From Prosopocoilus inquinatus (Eukaryota; Arthropoda; Insecta; Coleoptera; Lucanidae), in assembly GCA_036172665.1 (NCBI GenBank), contig CM069878.1:21214501-21278500 (forward strand): a DNA stretch of 64,000 bases, read 5' to 3'. The translations under genes were made by a program, and so were the position numbers. Shown here piece by piece: positions 41,106 through 52,635 of this stretch; position 1 is the stretch's first letter; the number at the start of each line of letters is the position of its first letter. The notes below the pieces were generated by a model, which did no database searches, was not told where the DNA came from, and worked only from the letters and a program-made list of their open reading frames with translations.

Positions 41106-42888
41106 TTCATTGAAATGGCTTGTAAGAAATTGTTTTAAGTAAAATAAAAATGTACAAGATGTCTGAAGAATAAAATAAAGGTGTTAAAGATGTATCACAT
41201 TTAAATGCAACCTCACTGCACCACTGTGCGACTAAGTGCACAACTTTAGCGTTCACAAATAGACTGTGTCCAATAAGTTACCGGACAATTTCTTGAATAA
41301 CCACGGTCGTTAAATTGGAACGCCCTCAAGCAGGTTTCCTTTTTTACTGTTGTGCAACCACGTGACACCACGGCGGGAAAGTGCAGACATGGGTAGGGAA
41401 TGATGAAGCGCGTCTCGTTTCCGTCAGATTTTTTTGTTCTCTCTCTAACTCATTGTCCTTACCAATTGCAGTACTTTGAGAGATCTAGGGACTTTACTGA
41501 GGGCAGTTGGACACGAAGTGTAGTAAATTTGTATCATATCTCTGTTCTTCACTTATAAAATAAAACGATAAAACTAGCGCAAACGTAAATGACAAAACTT
41601 GACCTAGGATCAAACTGTCAAAATTTTGTTCCCAATAAAAGAACGTTTTATTTTCGCAAAAAATGAAAAATTGGATTTTTGGCAAAAATGTGATACATCG
41701 TTGTAAAGTGGAAAAAAGACGTAATCTCAAAATGTTAAAATCCAAGATGGCATCTTGAAAATTATTGAAAATGGGATGCCATATTCGAATTCTTCATAAA
41801 AAAGTGTCTGAATAATGTCTTGGTTAGGAATGCCTGGTACGATTAGTTTACGGTGAAAAAAATCAAAAACGAAAATCAGAAATTTTTATTTTTTTGCGAA
41901 ATTTTCAAACCCATTGAAGATATTTCAAATTTCTTTTCAACTTGGTCCTGATTTAACCAACTTATCCCTTAAGATAAGTGAGATCCCCATAATGGCATTC
42001 GAAAAATGACGCCTGTATAGTAACACAGTAACATTGAAAACGACAGAAATATCGAATTGTTTTCACGACCGAGAACATCTCCTTCCACGGCAGGTATATT
42101 AAAACTTGCGCACCTATAAACAAATTATACTTTTCTATTCGGCAACGCAAACTTTTATAATTGCGCAGGTGTCACAAATTAAGGTACTAAATTGACACAT
42201 TTCGTGTTCAGGTAGCGACGTTAGTGATTTTTTTCTATCTATCCTTGTCACACAATAAACTCTTAGTGGGAATGGGATGGCGTTACCTTAATACGTTAGG
42301 TGATGTAGTGTGTTGATTAAAAGTGCTTTCTTTTGCTAGAAAGTTTGAATCTGGTTTCGAATAGTGTGAAACTGGATTCCGTAGTTGTTGCAACAAGACA
42401 CCTCAGATTTGAAATATTGTTCACCTGCAAATAACTGCGATTCAATACAAAGGAAACATAAAAACAGTTTGATTCGAAGGGCAAAGGGGATCCGGACTGA
42501 ATTCCAGGAGAGTGGGGATTAAACCGTTTGCAAAAGAACGTCCGTTTTAGAATCGAAACCAATCGCGTTTAGACGACGTTGTTGTGAGTGAAAGAAAGCA
42601 CTTTAAGTGATCTTAGCACAGTCACTCAACAGATGCGAAGGCATCGGGCGGATTCCATATCTTCAGATTCCGTAACCTTCCGCCATTGTTTAAGTGGTTC
42701 ATAAAGTGCGATGTTTGAAAATTGCGACGTATTGCAGTATTAATACGTTAATGTACTTTTCACCAATTTGCTGTTTTAATCAACGAATAAAGATAGTAAT
42801 AAAATACCGCAAAATCATTTGATTAACAGTAAACCAAGCACTGCACTGTATTTTGTAACCTCACAATGGGTTCTGTTTTGTAACATTG
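41106..42888. other. Non-coding DNA
   Basis: No gene recognised in 1.8 kb. The open frames here match nothing I know. Confidence 0.4.
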
Positions 42889-42896
42889 ATATGGAC

Positions 42897-44251
42897 CAGG
42901 AGAGAGGTTTATTGGCAATTGAAAATTTTTGTCCATGCTGTAGTAGTAACGTATTTATCCGCAGAGATGGCGCTGAGTAATTGTAAATTTGGCGCGAATG
43001 AAATCTCACATGTTGTCAATGTTAATGGCTTTAGTGATGGCGGAGATGGTGATCGTTTAAGTAAATTAAAAACTGGCACAAATATAATGGGTTAAATCAA
43101 ATTGTCCGTTAAATAAACATTGTTGATGATTAAATTATTTTTGTGTGACCAGAGAATAGTCTCTAATATAAACAGAGTTTGAGAAAAATGGACCTCGCAA
43201 GATCTGCAAAAGAAGATATAAATGTGTAGTTATTGGGTGCAATTCATGTTCCAATTAGACCAAATTTCCTTCAATTTGGAATTGGGGCTGCTAATTTAGG
43301 TAACGAAGCTCTGTGACAATTTCGATGCAAGAAGATGTGTATGCGTCACACTGATGAAAGGTTAGCATTACCGTTAGCATCATAACAATCCATAATAAGG
43401 TTTTTATTTTACCAAGTTAACAATGGCAGTAAAATATAAATTGTTACAGATATGTGTATCCAGGCCATGAATGCAGGAAGATTAAATTAATACGGAGACT
43501 TAACCTGTATCCTACATCGTATTGCCTACCGAGACAATTCATCATTTTAATAAAAATGAAAGTGCAGAAGATAGTAGCTAAAACTATGAAACAATCACTT
43601 TAAATAATTTTATTAAAGTGTAACAAATATTATTGTGTGTGAGTGATTAGCTGATTTATAAAATTTAAAGGTGGTCAATGTACAGTATTCTGAATAAAAA
43701 TTGTTAAAAAAAAAGTTTAATTTGCAGTAATTTTGAAGATACTCGCACTTAAAGTCAAAAATAATGTGTACGGATAAAAAAAGTATGTATTGAATTGCAA
43801 TTTTGAAAGCATTTCCATAAATTATGAACTTCATGAATGACAATGTACAAATAATATGTTATTACTTGCAGTTACTTTTACAGTTAAGTATAGTAATTTG
43901 AGAATAATATGTGGTTTCTTTTATTAGCTTAAAATTTAGTAAATATCATAATTTAAGCATGATTTTCTGTTTCTTTAGGTTTTCTTCTCCACACATTCAT
44001 TTAGGTAATACGTTATATTCTGTAAAGACTTGTAATGTATATTACAAAATATTAGAGTCTTTGCAGAATATAACGTATTACTTAAATAAATGTATGGAGA
44101 AGAAAACCTAAAGACTTATTTAAATTAAAAAGGCGCGTAAAAAGCGCGCGCAGAATAGTGGCGCCATCGCAACAGACAAATACCTTACTAAGTACTACTA
44201 CGTCATATTACGTGGACAAAAAATTTACATGGAAATTGGTTCTCTCTCCTG
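42897..44251 (+). mobile_element. hAT non-autonomous element, copy A (1355 bp)
   Basis: Ends CAGGAGAGAG..CTCTCTCCTG, with an 8-bp duplication ATATGGAC at 42889-42896 and 44252-44259, the hAT signature. It is the inverted counterpart of copy B at 45416. Short frames in both copies (for example NCKFGANE..SHVVNVNGFSDGGD) are conserved but look like shared sequence rather than a transposase. Confidence 0.88.
43970..44113. repeat. Perfect-looking hairpin nested in hAT copy A
   Basis: TTTAGGTTTTCTTCTCCA, TTTAGGTAATACGTTATATT and TGTAATGTATATTACA lead to the mirrored second arm ending in GGAGAAGAAAACCTAAAG. Copy B has the same hairpin at about 45550-45690, so it predates their spread. Confidence 0.8.
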
Positions 44252-44273
44252 ATATGGACTTGATATTGCTATA

Positions 44274-44688
44274 CGTTGTTCACAAATTAAAAAAACCACC
44301 ACCTGTTGCATTATGTTGGTATAAAACTTAAGTCCCCTATAGAACATTAATAAAATACTAAGTTGGCAAGATATTTGAAGTTTCATGTCAAAGTAATGTG
44401 TTAAATAAGTTTTACTATTAGTTCATTTACATTTACATTCATTTTAATAAGCCGTTTCAATCCATTACAGTTTGTCTGCTATAAAATTGCTTACGAACGA
44501 TAAGGTAAAAACCATGATACTATTATAATTATTGAATTTAGAACCAGAGATTTGTTCCGAAGGTATAACCTTATCGTTTATTTCAAACACTTGCCAATTT
44601 TGTTACCAAGTTTTTAACTAGGACTCTGTTGCCGGTTGTATTTTTCATAAGGCAACGCCGTCAGTGATCTTTTAATTTGCGAACAAAT
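44274..44688. mobile_element. TA-flanked MITE, deleted relative of 12445-13188
   Basis: Begins CGTTGTTCACAAATTAAAA and ends TTTTAATTTGCGAACAAAT, with TA at 44272-44273 and 44689-44690. Shares the ACGAACGATAAGGTAAAAAC and CTTATCGTTTATTTCAAACA blocks with the longer copy. Confidence 0.75.
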
Positions 44689-44745
44689 TATACCATCGAA
44701 ATGGGACCCTATACACACATCTTAAGCCCGCAATAGACGATCATA

Positions 44746-45311
44746 AGGTATATTCGTTTTAGAAATGCTGGGTTTGCCACAATAGCGTCATCGTCAAGTA
44801 GCTGATGCCCAGCTAGGTCAGAAATTGATCTAAAACGAATAGTTTGTGATGGGCAAGTTGTACCCAGAGAAAAGAAAAATGTTAAATCAACATAATTTTC
44901 GTTTAGGTACGTTCAATGCATTCATTTATTTAAAAGAAAAGCCATTATGTATTCTATTCAAGTAAAAAAATGTTTGAATCAACAAGAAACTGCTTGAATT
45001 AATGTAAAGTGTGCATCATTCAAATAAATAAATGCATCAACTGTATTCAAACAAAGATTTTCCTGTGTGATGAACACCGACCTTGCTGAAAAATAATTAA
45101 ATTAAGGTTAAGTAAACAATACTTTGGTGTTGACGCAACTAAACCCTACTCTGGAGTAGGTGCACATTGCGTCAACACCAGCGTTGCCGTAGTGGCAATT
45201 AAAACGAATATGCCAATGTCAAATACCGCATGCCGAAAATCTAAAACGAATACGCATTTCGTTGACGCAGGTGACTTGCGGCAACCTAAGTCATCTAAAA
45301 CGAATATACCT
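44746..45311. mobile_element. MITE (566 bp) with perfect 18-bp TIRs
   Basis: AGGTATATTCGTTTTAGA and TCTAAAACGAATATACCT are exact inverse copies, with ATA on both sides (44743-44745 and 45312-45314). The uninterrupted target is visible at 9173-9185. Internal TAAAACGAATA words (about 44832, 45201, 45240) are subterminal repeats, probably transposase binding sites. Confidence 0.85.
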
Positions 45312-45415
45312 ATAAATTGCATGAAATTTACATGTGATTTATGACAAAACCTATTTTTCAACGTGTATAGCGAGCAAAAAGAATTAAATGAATTTATACA
45401 TGTCAACATGTGAAC

Positions 45416-46752
45416 CAGGAGAGAGAGCTAATTAATAAATTTTTTGTCCACGTAATATGACGTAGTACTTAGTAACGTATTTATCTGTTGCGATGGCGCC
45501 ACTATTCTACGCGCGCTTTTTTACGCGTCTTTTTAATTTAAATAATTCCTTAGGTTTTCTTCTCCATACATTCATTTAAGTAATACGTTATATTCTGCAA
45601 AGACTCTAATATGCTGTAATATACATTACAAGTCTTTACAGAATATAATGTATTACCTAAATGAATGTATGGAGAAGAAAACCTAAAGAAACGGAAAATC
45701 ATGCTGAAATTATGATATTTACTAGATTTTAAGCTATCCAAACAAACCACATATTATTCTCAAATTACTATATTTAACTGCAAGTAATAACACATTATTT
45801 GTATATTGTTATTCATGAAGTTCATAATTTATGGAAATGCTTTCAAAATTGCAATTCAATACATTCTTTCTTTATCCGTACACATTATTTTTGACTTTAA
45901 GTGTAAATATCTTCAAAATTATTGCAAATTAAACTTTTTTTTAACAATTTTTATTCAGAATATTGTACTTTGACCAACTTTAAATTTTATAAATCAGCTA
46001 ATCACTCACACATAATAATACTTGTTACATTTTAATAAAATTTTTTAAAGTGATTGTTTCATAGTTGTAGCTCCTACCTTCTGCACTTTCATTTCTATTA
46101 AAATGATGAATTGTCTCGGTAGGTAATACGATGTGGGATACAGGTTAAGTCTCCATATTAATTTAATCTTCCTGTATACATGCCCTGGATACACATCTGT
46201 AATAATTTATATTTTACTGCCATTGTTAATTTGGTAAAATAAAAACCTTATTATGGATTATTATGATGCTAACGGTAAAGCTAACCTTTCATCAGTGTGA
46301 CACATACACGTCTTCTTGCATCGAAATTGTCACAGGGCTTCGTTACCTAAATTAGCGTCCCCATTTCCAAATTGAAGGAAATTTGGTCTGATTGGAACAT
46401 GAATTGTGTCCAATAACTAGACATTTAAATCTTCTTTTGCAGATCTTGCGAGGTCCATTTTTCTCAAACTCTGTTTATATTGGAGACTATTCTCTGGTCA
46501 CACAAAAATAATTTAATCATCAACAATGTTTATTTAACGGACAATTTGATTTAACCCATTATATTTGTGCCAGTTCTTTAATTTACTTAAACGATCACGA
46601 TCTCCGCCATCACTAAAGCCATTAACATTGACAACATGTGACATTTCATTCGCGCCAAATTTACAATTACTCCTAGCGCCATCTCTGCGGATAAATACGT
46701 TACTACTACAGCCTGGGCAAAAATTTTCAGTTGCCAATAAACCTCTCTCCTG
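45416..46752 (-). mobile_element. hAT non-autonomous element, copy B (1337 bp)
   Basis: Same family as copy A in reverse orientation. Termini CAGGAGAGAG/CTCTCTCCTG, with the independent 8-bp duplication ATGTGAAC at 45408-45415 and 46753-46760. Contains the same nested hairpin. Confidence 0.88.
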
Positions 46753-46768
46753 ATGTGAACTTATTCTA

Positions 46769-47285
46769 TAGTGTTGTGAGTCGGTAAAATTACCACGTTA
46801 CTTTACGGTAAATTTTCAATGTTACCGATAAGGTAACATTCATGTTACCATTTGTTACCGTATGTTACCTCGGTTGTCAACATAATGTAATTGCAACTTA
46901 CAAACCTGTAAAATGCGAGTAAAGCAATGAAAAAAATGAACAAGAAATATTTTTAATTATTTAGAAAAAAAAACTTATATACTAAAAGAAAGTAATAAAT
47001 ACTTCATAACCCAAAATGATTTTCGCTTTGACATTAAATTATTTAGTGGAAATACAAAATATTAAATATTGTAAACCTTATTTTTAACAAAAGCCAAAAA
47101 TGTAATGCGTATTCCATATCAAATTAATCAGGAAATTGAGTAAATATCACATTTTTAGTTAAAAGTGTAATTGGTAACTCCGACGCGAGATGTCGCCACA
47201 TGAGCTGTAATTGGTAATGTTACGGTAACATTACCGGTAAGGTAACATTAAAAATAAATAACCGGTAATTTAACAACACCAGTAT
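46769..47285. mobile_element. Possible hAT-like MITE rich in GGTAAC words
   Basis: GTGTTGTGAG..GGTAAAATTACC on the left and GGTAATTTAACAACACCAGT on the right are imperfect inverse copies. GGTAAC/GTTACC recurs many times near both ends. ATTCTATA on the left and ATTCTGTA on the right may be a decayed 8-bp duplication. Confidence 0.5.
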
Positions 47286-48160
47286 TCTGTAAATAGTTTC
47301 GTAACAACTTGCTATCCATTTCAAGTATGATCTCGAGATAATACGCATCTCTCATCACTTTGCGGTCGGCAATCGACATGAATTGTTATGAAATCGTAAC
47401 AAATTCTCTTCAAGTTTTGAAGACCATATGTATATGTAGATTAATACATGTGCATTGACGATATGAAGCAAGAAAAGTTGTTCCTGCCAAGAATTTCTTT
47501 TTTATTTCGCAAAATCGAAAACTCCCGTAAGCGCACGTTTTACCGTAAACACGCATAACTTTCTTAATAAACAACTCGGAAACGAATTTTCACAGATGGA
47601 TGAACCTTGCGCTTCAAGGATGTGGAACCCCAAAAGTTGTGCTCCCCTAGAATTTTCAGTAATTCGACAGAATGTCGAACGATGCATGGACTTTTCACGC
47701 GCCAAAAATGAAGTGGCGCGCGTAGAACTTAATAATTAATTGCGGTCGTAATAATTGCTCTATCTCATACAAATAGGTATAATTCAACCCAGGTGCACTG
47801 CAGAGGTAAATAATTTTGAAACACATTTGAGGTTCGCGTTCACAGTCTAGACTTGACGCAATTTTTCACATTCGTCATAATATCTACACTTTGTGCAAAC
47901 TACATCGGTACGTTCAAGACAAAACGACGTAAGCGTCATTTTCTATAAAATTGGAAATTTACCATTAAACAACACCGCTAAACGCAACAATTAATATGAA
48001 TTCTACCATTTGAGTGTCAAGTGAATAGTAATTTATATCCGAATTATTTGCGTCTCTTGTTTCTTTTTAGTTTCAAATAAATTAATTGCCATTTTTTCCA
48101 ATAGTTCTTTTTTGAAGCTTATTAAGATAGTAAAAAGACAAGCGCTAACATTAATGAATT
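47286..48160. other. Non-coding DNA
   Basis: No gene or clear element recognised. Confidence 0.4.
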
Positions 48161-48164
48161 AAAA

Positions 48165-48260
48165 AATTTTGTTGAAATCGTTTTTTTTTATTGCAGTGGA
48201 TCTCTCGACGTCGAGCCGCCTCCTCTGTACGTACATTTGCAACGTCCTACACTGCTGCAA
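48165..48260 (-). repeat. Diverged retrozyme fragment
   Basis: AAAATTTTGTTGAAATCG, then a T run, then TTGCAGTGGATCTCTCGACG follows the minus-oriented retrozyme unit, but the hammerhead core is degraded beyond recognition. Confidence 0.45.
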
Positions 48261-48398
48261 GCAAGCTGTGGCATGGAAATCTTTAGTTTTTTTTGGGACC
48301 AAATAATTAAAAAGAAAAACAGCAAAGCCGACAACCAGCTTCAACGCAAGGGCTTCAGCGATGCCTTCCATAGTATCGATGATGACTAGAGCTGTAAG

Positions 48399-48520
48399 AA
48401 TTTATCGATATATCGATATTTATCGAATAACGATATTTCCATTTAAGATATCGATATATCGATAATATCGATAATATCGATATATATCGGATTTATCGAT
48501 ATTATTGTTGGTATTGCCTT
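48399..48520. repeat. ATCGAT-rich dispersed repeat
   Basis: Irregular ATATCGATAT words including TATATCGGATTTATCGATAT. Inverse of 22010-22165. Confidence 0.6.
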
Positions 48521-48553
48521 ATCGCCTCTTAAATGGCCTGAATCTGTTCATAT

Positions 48554-48879
48554 TGTGGCGCGCCAACCGGCTTAGCGCAAGGCGTCAAGAAGTCGGTTCG
48601 CTGTTATGTGTCATCGGCCGTTACGTCACCGGGGCCTACATCGAACAGACTAGATTTCTCCAGCGTGGAGGAGTCCAGACGACGGCGAATGATATAAAAT
48701 CGCCCCGGGTTGACTCAGCAGTCAGTCGAATTCGAACAGCGATCGTCGAAGTTAGATTTTAGTGTGAAAATAAATTGTTACAAATAAATTAGTTTTTAAG
48801 CTTTATTAAATTACGGTTAAGTTTTCATCGAGTGTTTTATTCGTTTAAATAAATAAATTAAAACCCTAGAAACGTAACA
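48554..48879 (+). repeat. Solo LTR of the E1/E2 family
   Basis: Starts TGTGGCGCGCC, ends CGTAACA, and has ATAT on both sides (48550-48553 and 48880-48883). It is visibly more diverged from the E1/E2 LTRs than they are from each other. The clean duplication around a single LTR means loss of the internal part by LTR-LTR recombination. Confidence 0.92.
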
Positions 48880-48883
48880 ATAT

Positions 48884-49931
48884 AGAAACGGCGCGTACTC
48901 ATTTAATCGGACCTGTATTAAATTGGTATAGAGCGGGAAGCGAGAACATAAAATGTTGGATTGATTCCGAATTTTATTTTCGAAGAACATTTGTCGCAAC
49001 GTCAGGGAGAGAGTGTTGGTCATTAGCTACTTCTTGTTTCTAGCCGCGATTTTCGCTTAAACAATTTTTAGAGGAATAGGCAAGAAAGATATAGTATGTA
49101 CAGTTGAAAAAGAAAACTTGCACCAATCCTTGGAAAATTAAGGTGTGTCTTGATTGTCCACTTTCTCACTGACATTTGTTGAACATAAATAAGTATCAAA
49201 TTATTCATCTTCAGTTTTCAAATTAAATTCTTTACGGAACTAAAGAAGTTTTTGCCGACTAAAATTTTTTGTTAAAAATAAAATTTTAATTAGTAATATT
49301 GCATTTTTTAATGATATAAAATTGAAGTTATTTTCAGTGGCGACTGTTGTAGATAAGAGTACATGGAGTAAGAATTCCGTCGGCGGAAGCACGTCGAACG
49401 TCTACCAAACGTTCCAGACTCTAACGCATGCATGACTAATTCGTCACGCATTAGATCACCACAATATAAATAAAAAAATGAATTGAAGAGTCTGTCATTT
49501 TTAAATAAAAATTAAAATTAGAATGCAAAGGACATGGTAGTGATGTTCGGGAAAATGTTAAATAGTTTTCAAGAAATTATAATTAATCGAATCAAACTCA
49601 ACATAAGAAAGAGTAACGTACGATCGAAATAAAATCAGTTAGAAAAGTGTTTTAAAAGTTTTTATTTTTCACTTGTTTATTATTTATTGTTTATGTCTGC
49701 GATGATTACTAACTGTACGAGTTTTCTTTTAACTCTTTATATATAATAATATAATATATATAATATATATTAATATTTATTCTTTAATAAAAACATTATA
49801 ACTGTTCTAAATCTTCACCTTCACGTTTTAAACAATAATGGCAAACGATTATTAAAGGGTTTCATAGATTTTTTTTAAGTACACTACCTACATAGTTGAG
49901 ACGTAGCTCGTTTGCACATACTGCAATGTAT
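48884..49931. other. Non-coding; AT microsatellite at 49738-49790
   Basis: No gene seen. 49738-49790 is an irregular TATAATAATATA low-complexity run. Confidence 0.5.
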
Positions 49932-50258
49932 TGTGGCGAGCCAACCTGACTTAGCGCAAGGCGTCAAGAAGTCGGTTCGCTGTTATGTGTCATCGGCCGT
50001 CACGCGGCCGGGGCCTACATCGAACAAACTAGAATCTTCCAGCGTAGAGACTTCCAGACGCCAGCAAATGATATAAAATCGCCCGGAGTTGACTCACCAG
50101 GCAGTCGAATTCGAACAGCGAACGTCGAAGTTAGATTTTAGTGTGAAAATAAATTATTACAAATAAATTAGTTTTTAAGCGTTATTAAATTACGGTTAAG
50201 TTTTTATCGAGTGTTTTATTCGTTTAAATAAATAAACTCAAACCCTAGAAACGTAACA
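49932..50258 (+). repeat. 5' LTR of E2
   Basis: TGTGGCG..GTAACA, 327 bp, TATAAAA at about 50070. Followed by TGGTGTCAGG (50260-50269), the presumed primer site. Confidence 0.95.
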
Positions 50259-50356
50259 GTGGTGTCAGGTGTGGGGTTTGTGCAAATAAATAAACAATTT
50301 AAAGTAAATTAAATTTAATCAGATTATTAAATAAGTACAGTACAGAAAAAAAAACA

Positions 50357-51820
50357 ATGGCTACGAGAAAAGTGTTGTTGAAAGACTTAAAAGTGGCCGA
50401 ATTAAAAACCGAATTGGAAGAACGAGAGTTAGAAACCTGTGGTTTGAAAGGCGCACTTCAACAGCGTCTCCGATCCGATTTGTTGACAGCTGGTGAAGAT
50501 CCAGAGACCTTCCTTTTTGAAATTTCGTGTGGTCCCGTCGATTTTAATAAAATCTTGAAAGATGAACTTCGAGAACAATCCAGAAATTTCAAGGACGAAC
50601 TTCGAGAACAATCCAGAAATTTGAACGAGAAGTTTCTAGAACAATCTGGAAATTTCAAGGAAGAACTTCGAGAACAATCCAGAAATTTAGAGGAGAAGCT
50701 TCTAGAACAATCTGGAAATTTCGACAAATTACAAAATAAATTGTTGGAACAATCTAGAGACTTAGACGAGAAATTTCTAGAGCAATCCAGAAATTTCGAC
50801 GAGAAACTTCTAGAACAGTCCGGAAATTTGAAGGGTGAATTTCTAGAACAGACGAAAGGACTCGAAGATAAACTAGTGGTAAAAATATCGGAAGAAACAA
50901 GAAACCTGCAAGAAAATGTGGAAGAAATAATATTCCAGCAGGATAACAAAATCAAAAATCTGGAACAAATCATGGCGGGGTTGCGAGTGTTCGGGGATCA
51001 ACCACCAGTAGAAGTACTAGAAAATAATGAAACCCGAATTGTGGAAGGACCAGCAGAAAATTCGAAATTAAAAATAAAACCACCAACGTTCGATGGAAAG
51101 TCTTCTTGGCCCAACTACTTCAAACAGTTCGAAGCAGCAGCAAAGGCAAACAGATGGACGGCCAGCGAAAAAGCCACTTCGTTAATTGTGGCCTTGAGAG
51201 GGGACGCTATCGATGTGCTACAGACGATGCCGCCAGAGGAACAAGAAGACTTCGACAAGCTGGTGAATAGGATGGAAATGCGTTACGGACAGGCCCATCT
51301 GACCGAGGTATACCATGCGCAGTTGAGGAATCGCTGTCAGAAATCCGGAGAAACTCTTCAGGAATTCGAAGCAGACGTTGCGCGTCTGGCCCAGTTGGCA
51401 TATCCCACAGCTCCTGTTGAATTCCTCAAATGTTTGACGGTGCAGACCTTCATAGATGGAATCCGTGACCCAGACAACCAGCAGGCATTGAGAATGACCC
51501 ATCCGAAGACGTCCAAGAACGCATTGGCTTATGCCTTGGAATTTGAAGCGGCGAGACGAGTCTCAAGAGGGCATGTCAAGGTGCGAGCGGCTATGGACTT
51601 CCAAGAGGAAGAAGAGGAAGAATCCGCTAACGCCAAGGTGGGATCTGCTATAAAGGAGCGACCCAGGGAGTATACCACCGCCGAGGATGCTCGCCCCATT
51701 GTGGAACAGGTCTTCAAGCAGAAGAAGCCGCTGGTGTGTTGGAATTGCCAGGAGGAAGGAAATGTTCGCAGGCGATGTCCAAAGCCCAGACAGGATCCAA
51801 GGAAGCCACAGTTAAACTAA
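50357..51820 (+). CDS. gag: E2 Gag with SAP domain; zinc knuckle His lost
   Basis: 487 residues from ATG 50357. SAP domain at residues about 6-42 (DLKVAELKTELEERELETC), coiled-coil repeats about 62-155, capsid about 230-405 (PPTFDGKSSWPNYFKQFE, QTFIDGIRDPDN), acidic stretch about 422-430. The knuckle CWNCQEEGNVRRRC has Cys461, Cys464, Asn469 and Cys474; the third ligand is His in E1 and in the family (AAT at 51761-51763). SAP domains bind DNA or chromatin scaffold elsewhere in eukaryotes; a role in nuclear or chromatin targeting here is inference. The frame ends directly after the slippery heptamer 51811-51817. Confidence 0.92.
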   Translation: MATRKVLLKDLKVAELKTELEERELETCGLKGALQQRLRSDLLTAGEDPETFLFEISCGPVDFNKILKDELREQSRNFKDELREQSRNLNEKFLEQSGNFKEELREQSRNLEEKLLEQSGNFDKLQNKLLEQSRDLDEKFLEQSRNFDEKLLEQSGNLKGEFLEQTKGLEDKLVVKISEETRNLQENVEEIIFQQDNKIKNLEQIMAGLRVFGDQPPVEVLENNETRIVEGPAENSKLKIKPPTFDGKSSWPNYFKQFEAAAKANRWTASEKATSLIVALRGDAIDVLQTMPPEEQEDFDKLVNRMEMRYGQAHLTEVYHAQLRNRCQKSGETLQEFEADVARLAQLAYPTAPVEFLKCLTVQTFIDGIRDPDNQQALRMTHPKTSKNALAYALEFEAARRVSRGHVKVRAAMDFQEEEEEESANAKVGSAIKERPREYTTAEDARPIVEQVFKQKKPLVCWNCQEEGNVRRRCPKPRQDPRKPQLN

Positions 51821-52635
51821 GCCGGGTCGGTGCAGAGGGGCAAACGTCGACCCGTATTCAAAGGCCCCCAAAGACAAAAGCCAAACAAGTAATATCCCTA
51901 CGGCAGTTAACCAGCAGTGTCTTCGTGGATGTCACCATTGATGACATTCCTCACACCATGTTGTTGGATACGGGTGCGACGAAGACCATCCTAAGACCCG
52001 ACGTCATTAAGTCATCTGGACGCACCGAGCCGACCAAGTGGAAACTGAAAACTGCAACTGGAACATCAGCAACTGTCCACGGTGAAGTAGAGGTTATCAT
52101 CACCATTGGTTCAACTCCAATAAAACACCGTGCACTGGTGGCAGATATAGAGGACGAGGCAATTTTGGGCATGGACGTCATGTGTGCCCACGGGTTCCAA
52201 TTGGACTTAAAGCGTGGCGTGATGGCGGTCAATAATGAGGAGTTGGTTCTACATCAACGAGGGGACGTGGCCGCTCGAGTAGTCCTCGCTGAAGACGTTG
52301 TATTACCCAGCAGGACTGAGGTTATCGTCGACGCAAAACTGGACGGTGTTTTTCAAGATGGGCAAGTCATTATGGTTGAACCTAATACTGATGATCAAAG
52401 GATTGGAAGAGGAGTCCTCGTTGGGAAAATGTTGTTGACGGCGAAGAAGGAAGTACCTGTCCGCCTGATTAACGTCAATTGTTTCTCTGTCAATATCAAG
52501 AAAGGAACAATCTTGGGAAGCTGCACCATGGTGTCCTCCATCTCCCGGCAACTTGAAACAAACGTGCCAGAAGCGAAAGTCCCAAAGAAATTATGGGAAA
52601 TGGTTATGTCAACAGCCCAGGAATTGACTGATTGA
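51775..52635 (+). CDS. pro: E2 aspartic protease (pro)
   Basis: Retropepsin-type protease in the -1 frame relative to gag, with LLDTGATKT and ILGMDVM motifs. ATG 51775 lies in the gag overlap, and entry by frameshift at 51817 is more likely. The frame ends at TGA 52633-52635 in the same TGACTGATTGA cluster as E1. Several silent and conservative differences from E1 suggest constraint before insertion. Confidence 0.88.
   Translation: MSKAQTGSKEATVKLSRVGAEGQTSTRIQRPPKTKAKQVISLRQLTSSVFVDVTIDDIPHTMLLDTGATKTILRPDVIKSSGRTEPTKWKLKTATGTSATVHGEVEVIITIGSTPIKHRALVADIEDEAILGMDVMCAHGFQLDLKRGVMAVNNEELVLHQRGDVAARVVLAEDVVLPSRTEVIVDAKLDGVFQDGQVIMVEPNTDDQRIGRGVLVGKMLLTAKKEVPVRLINVNCFSVNIKKGTILGSCTMVSSISRQLETNVPEAKVPKKLWEMVMSTAQELTD
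51811..51869 (+). promoter_or_regulatory. Candidate -1 frameshift signal, gag to pro (E2)
   Basis: Base-for-base the same as in E1: GTTAAAC 51811-51817, TAA stop 51818-51820, stem CGGGTCGGTG (51823-51832) with CGTCGACCCG (51845-51854), loop GGGGC (51837-51841) with GCCCC (51864-51868). Confidence 0.75.
52625..52635 (+). other. Three-frame stop cluster at the pro/pol junction (E2)
   Basis: TGACTGATTGA, identical to E1 3361-3371. Pol opens in the frame of the middle stop. Confidence 0.8.

Noticed and set aside
42897..46752. One giant foldback element with 1.35-kb arms
   Set aside because: Each arm has its own complete TIRs and its own distinct 8-bp duplication, so they are two hAT insertions.
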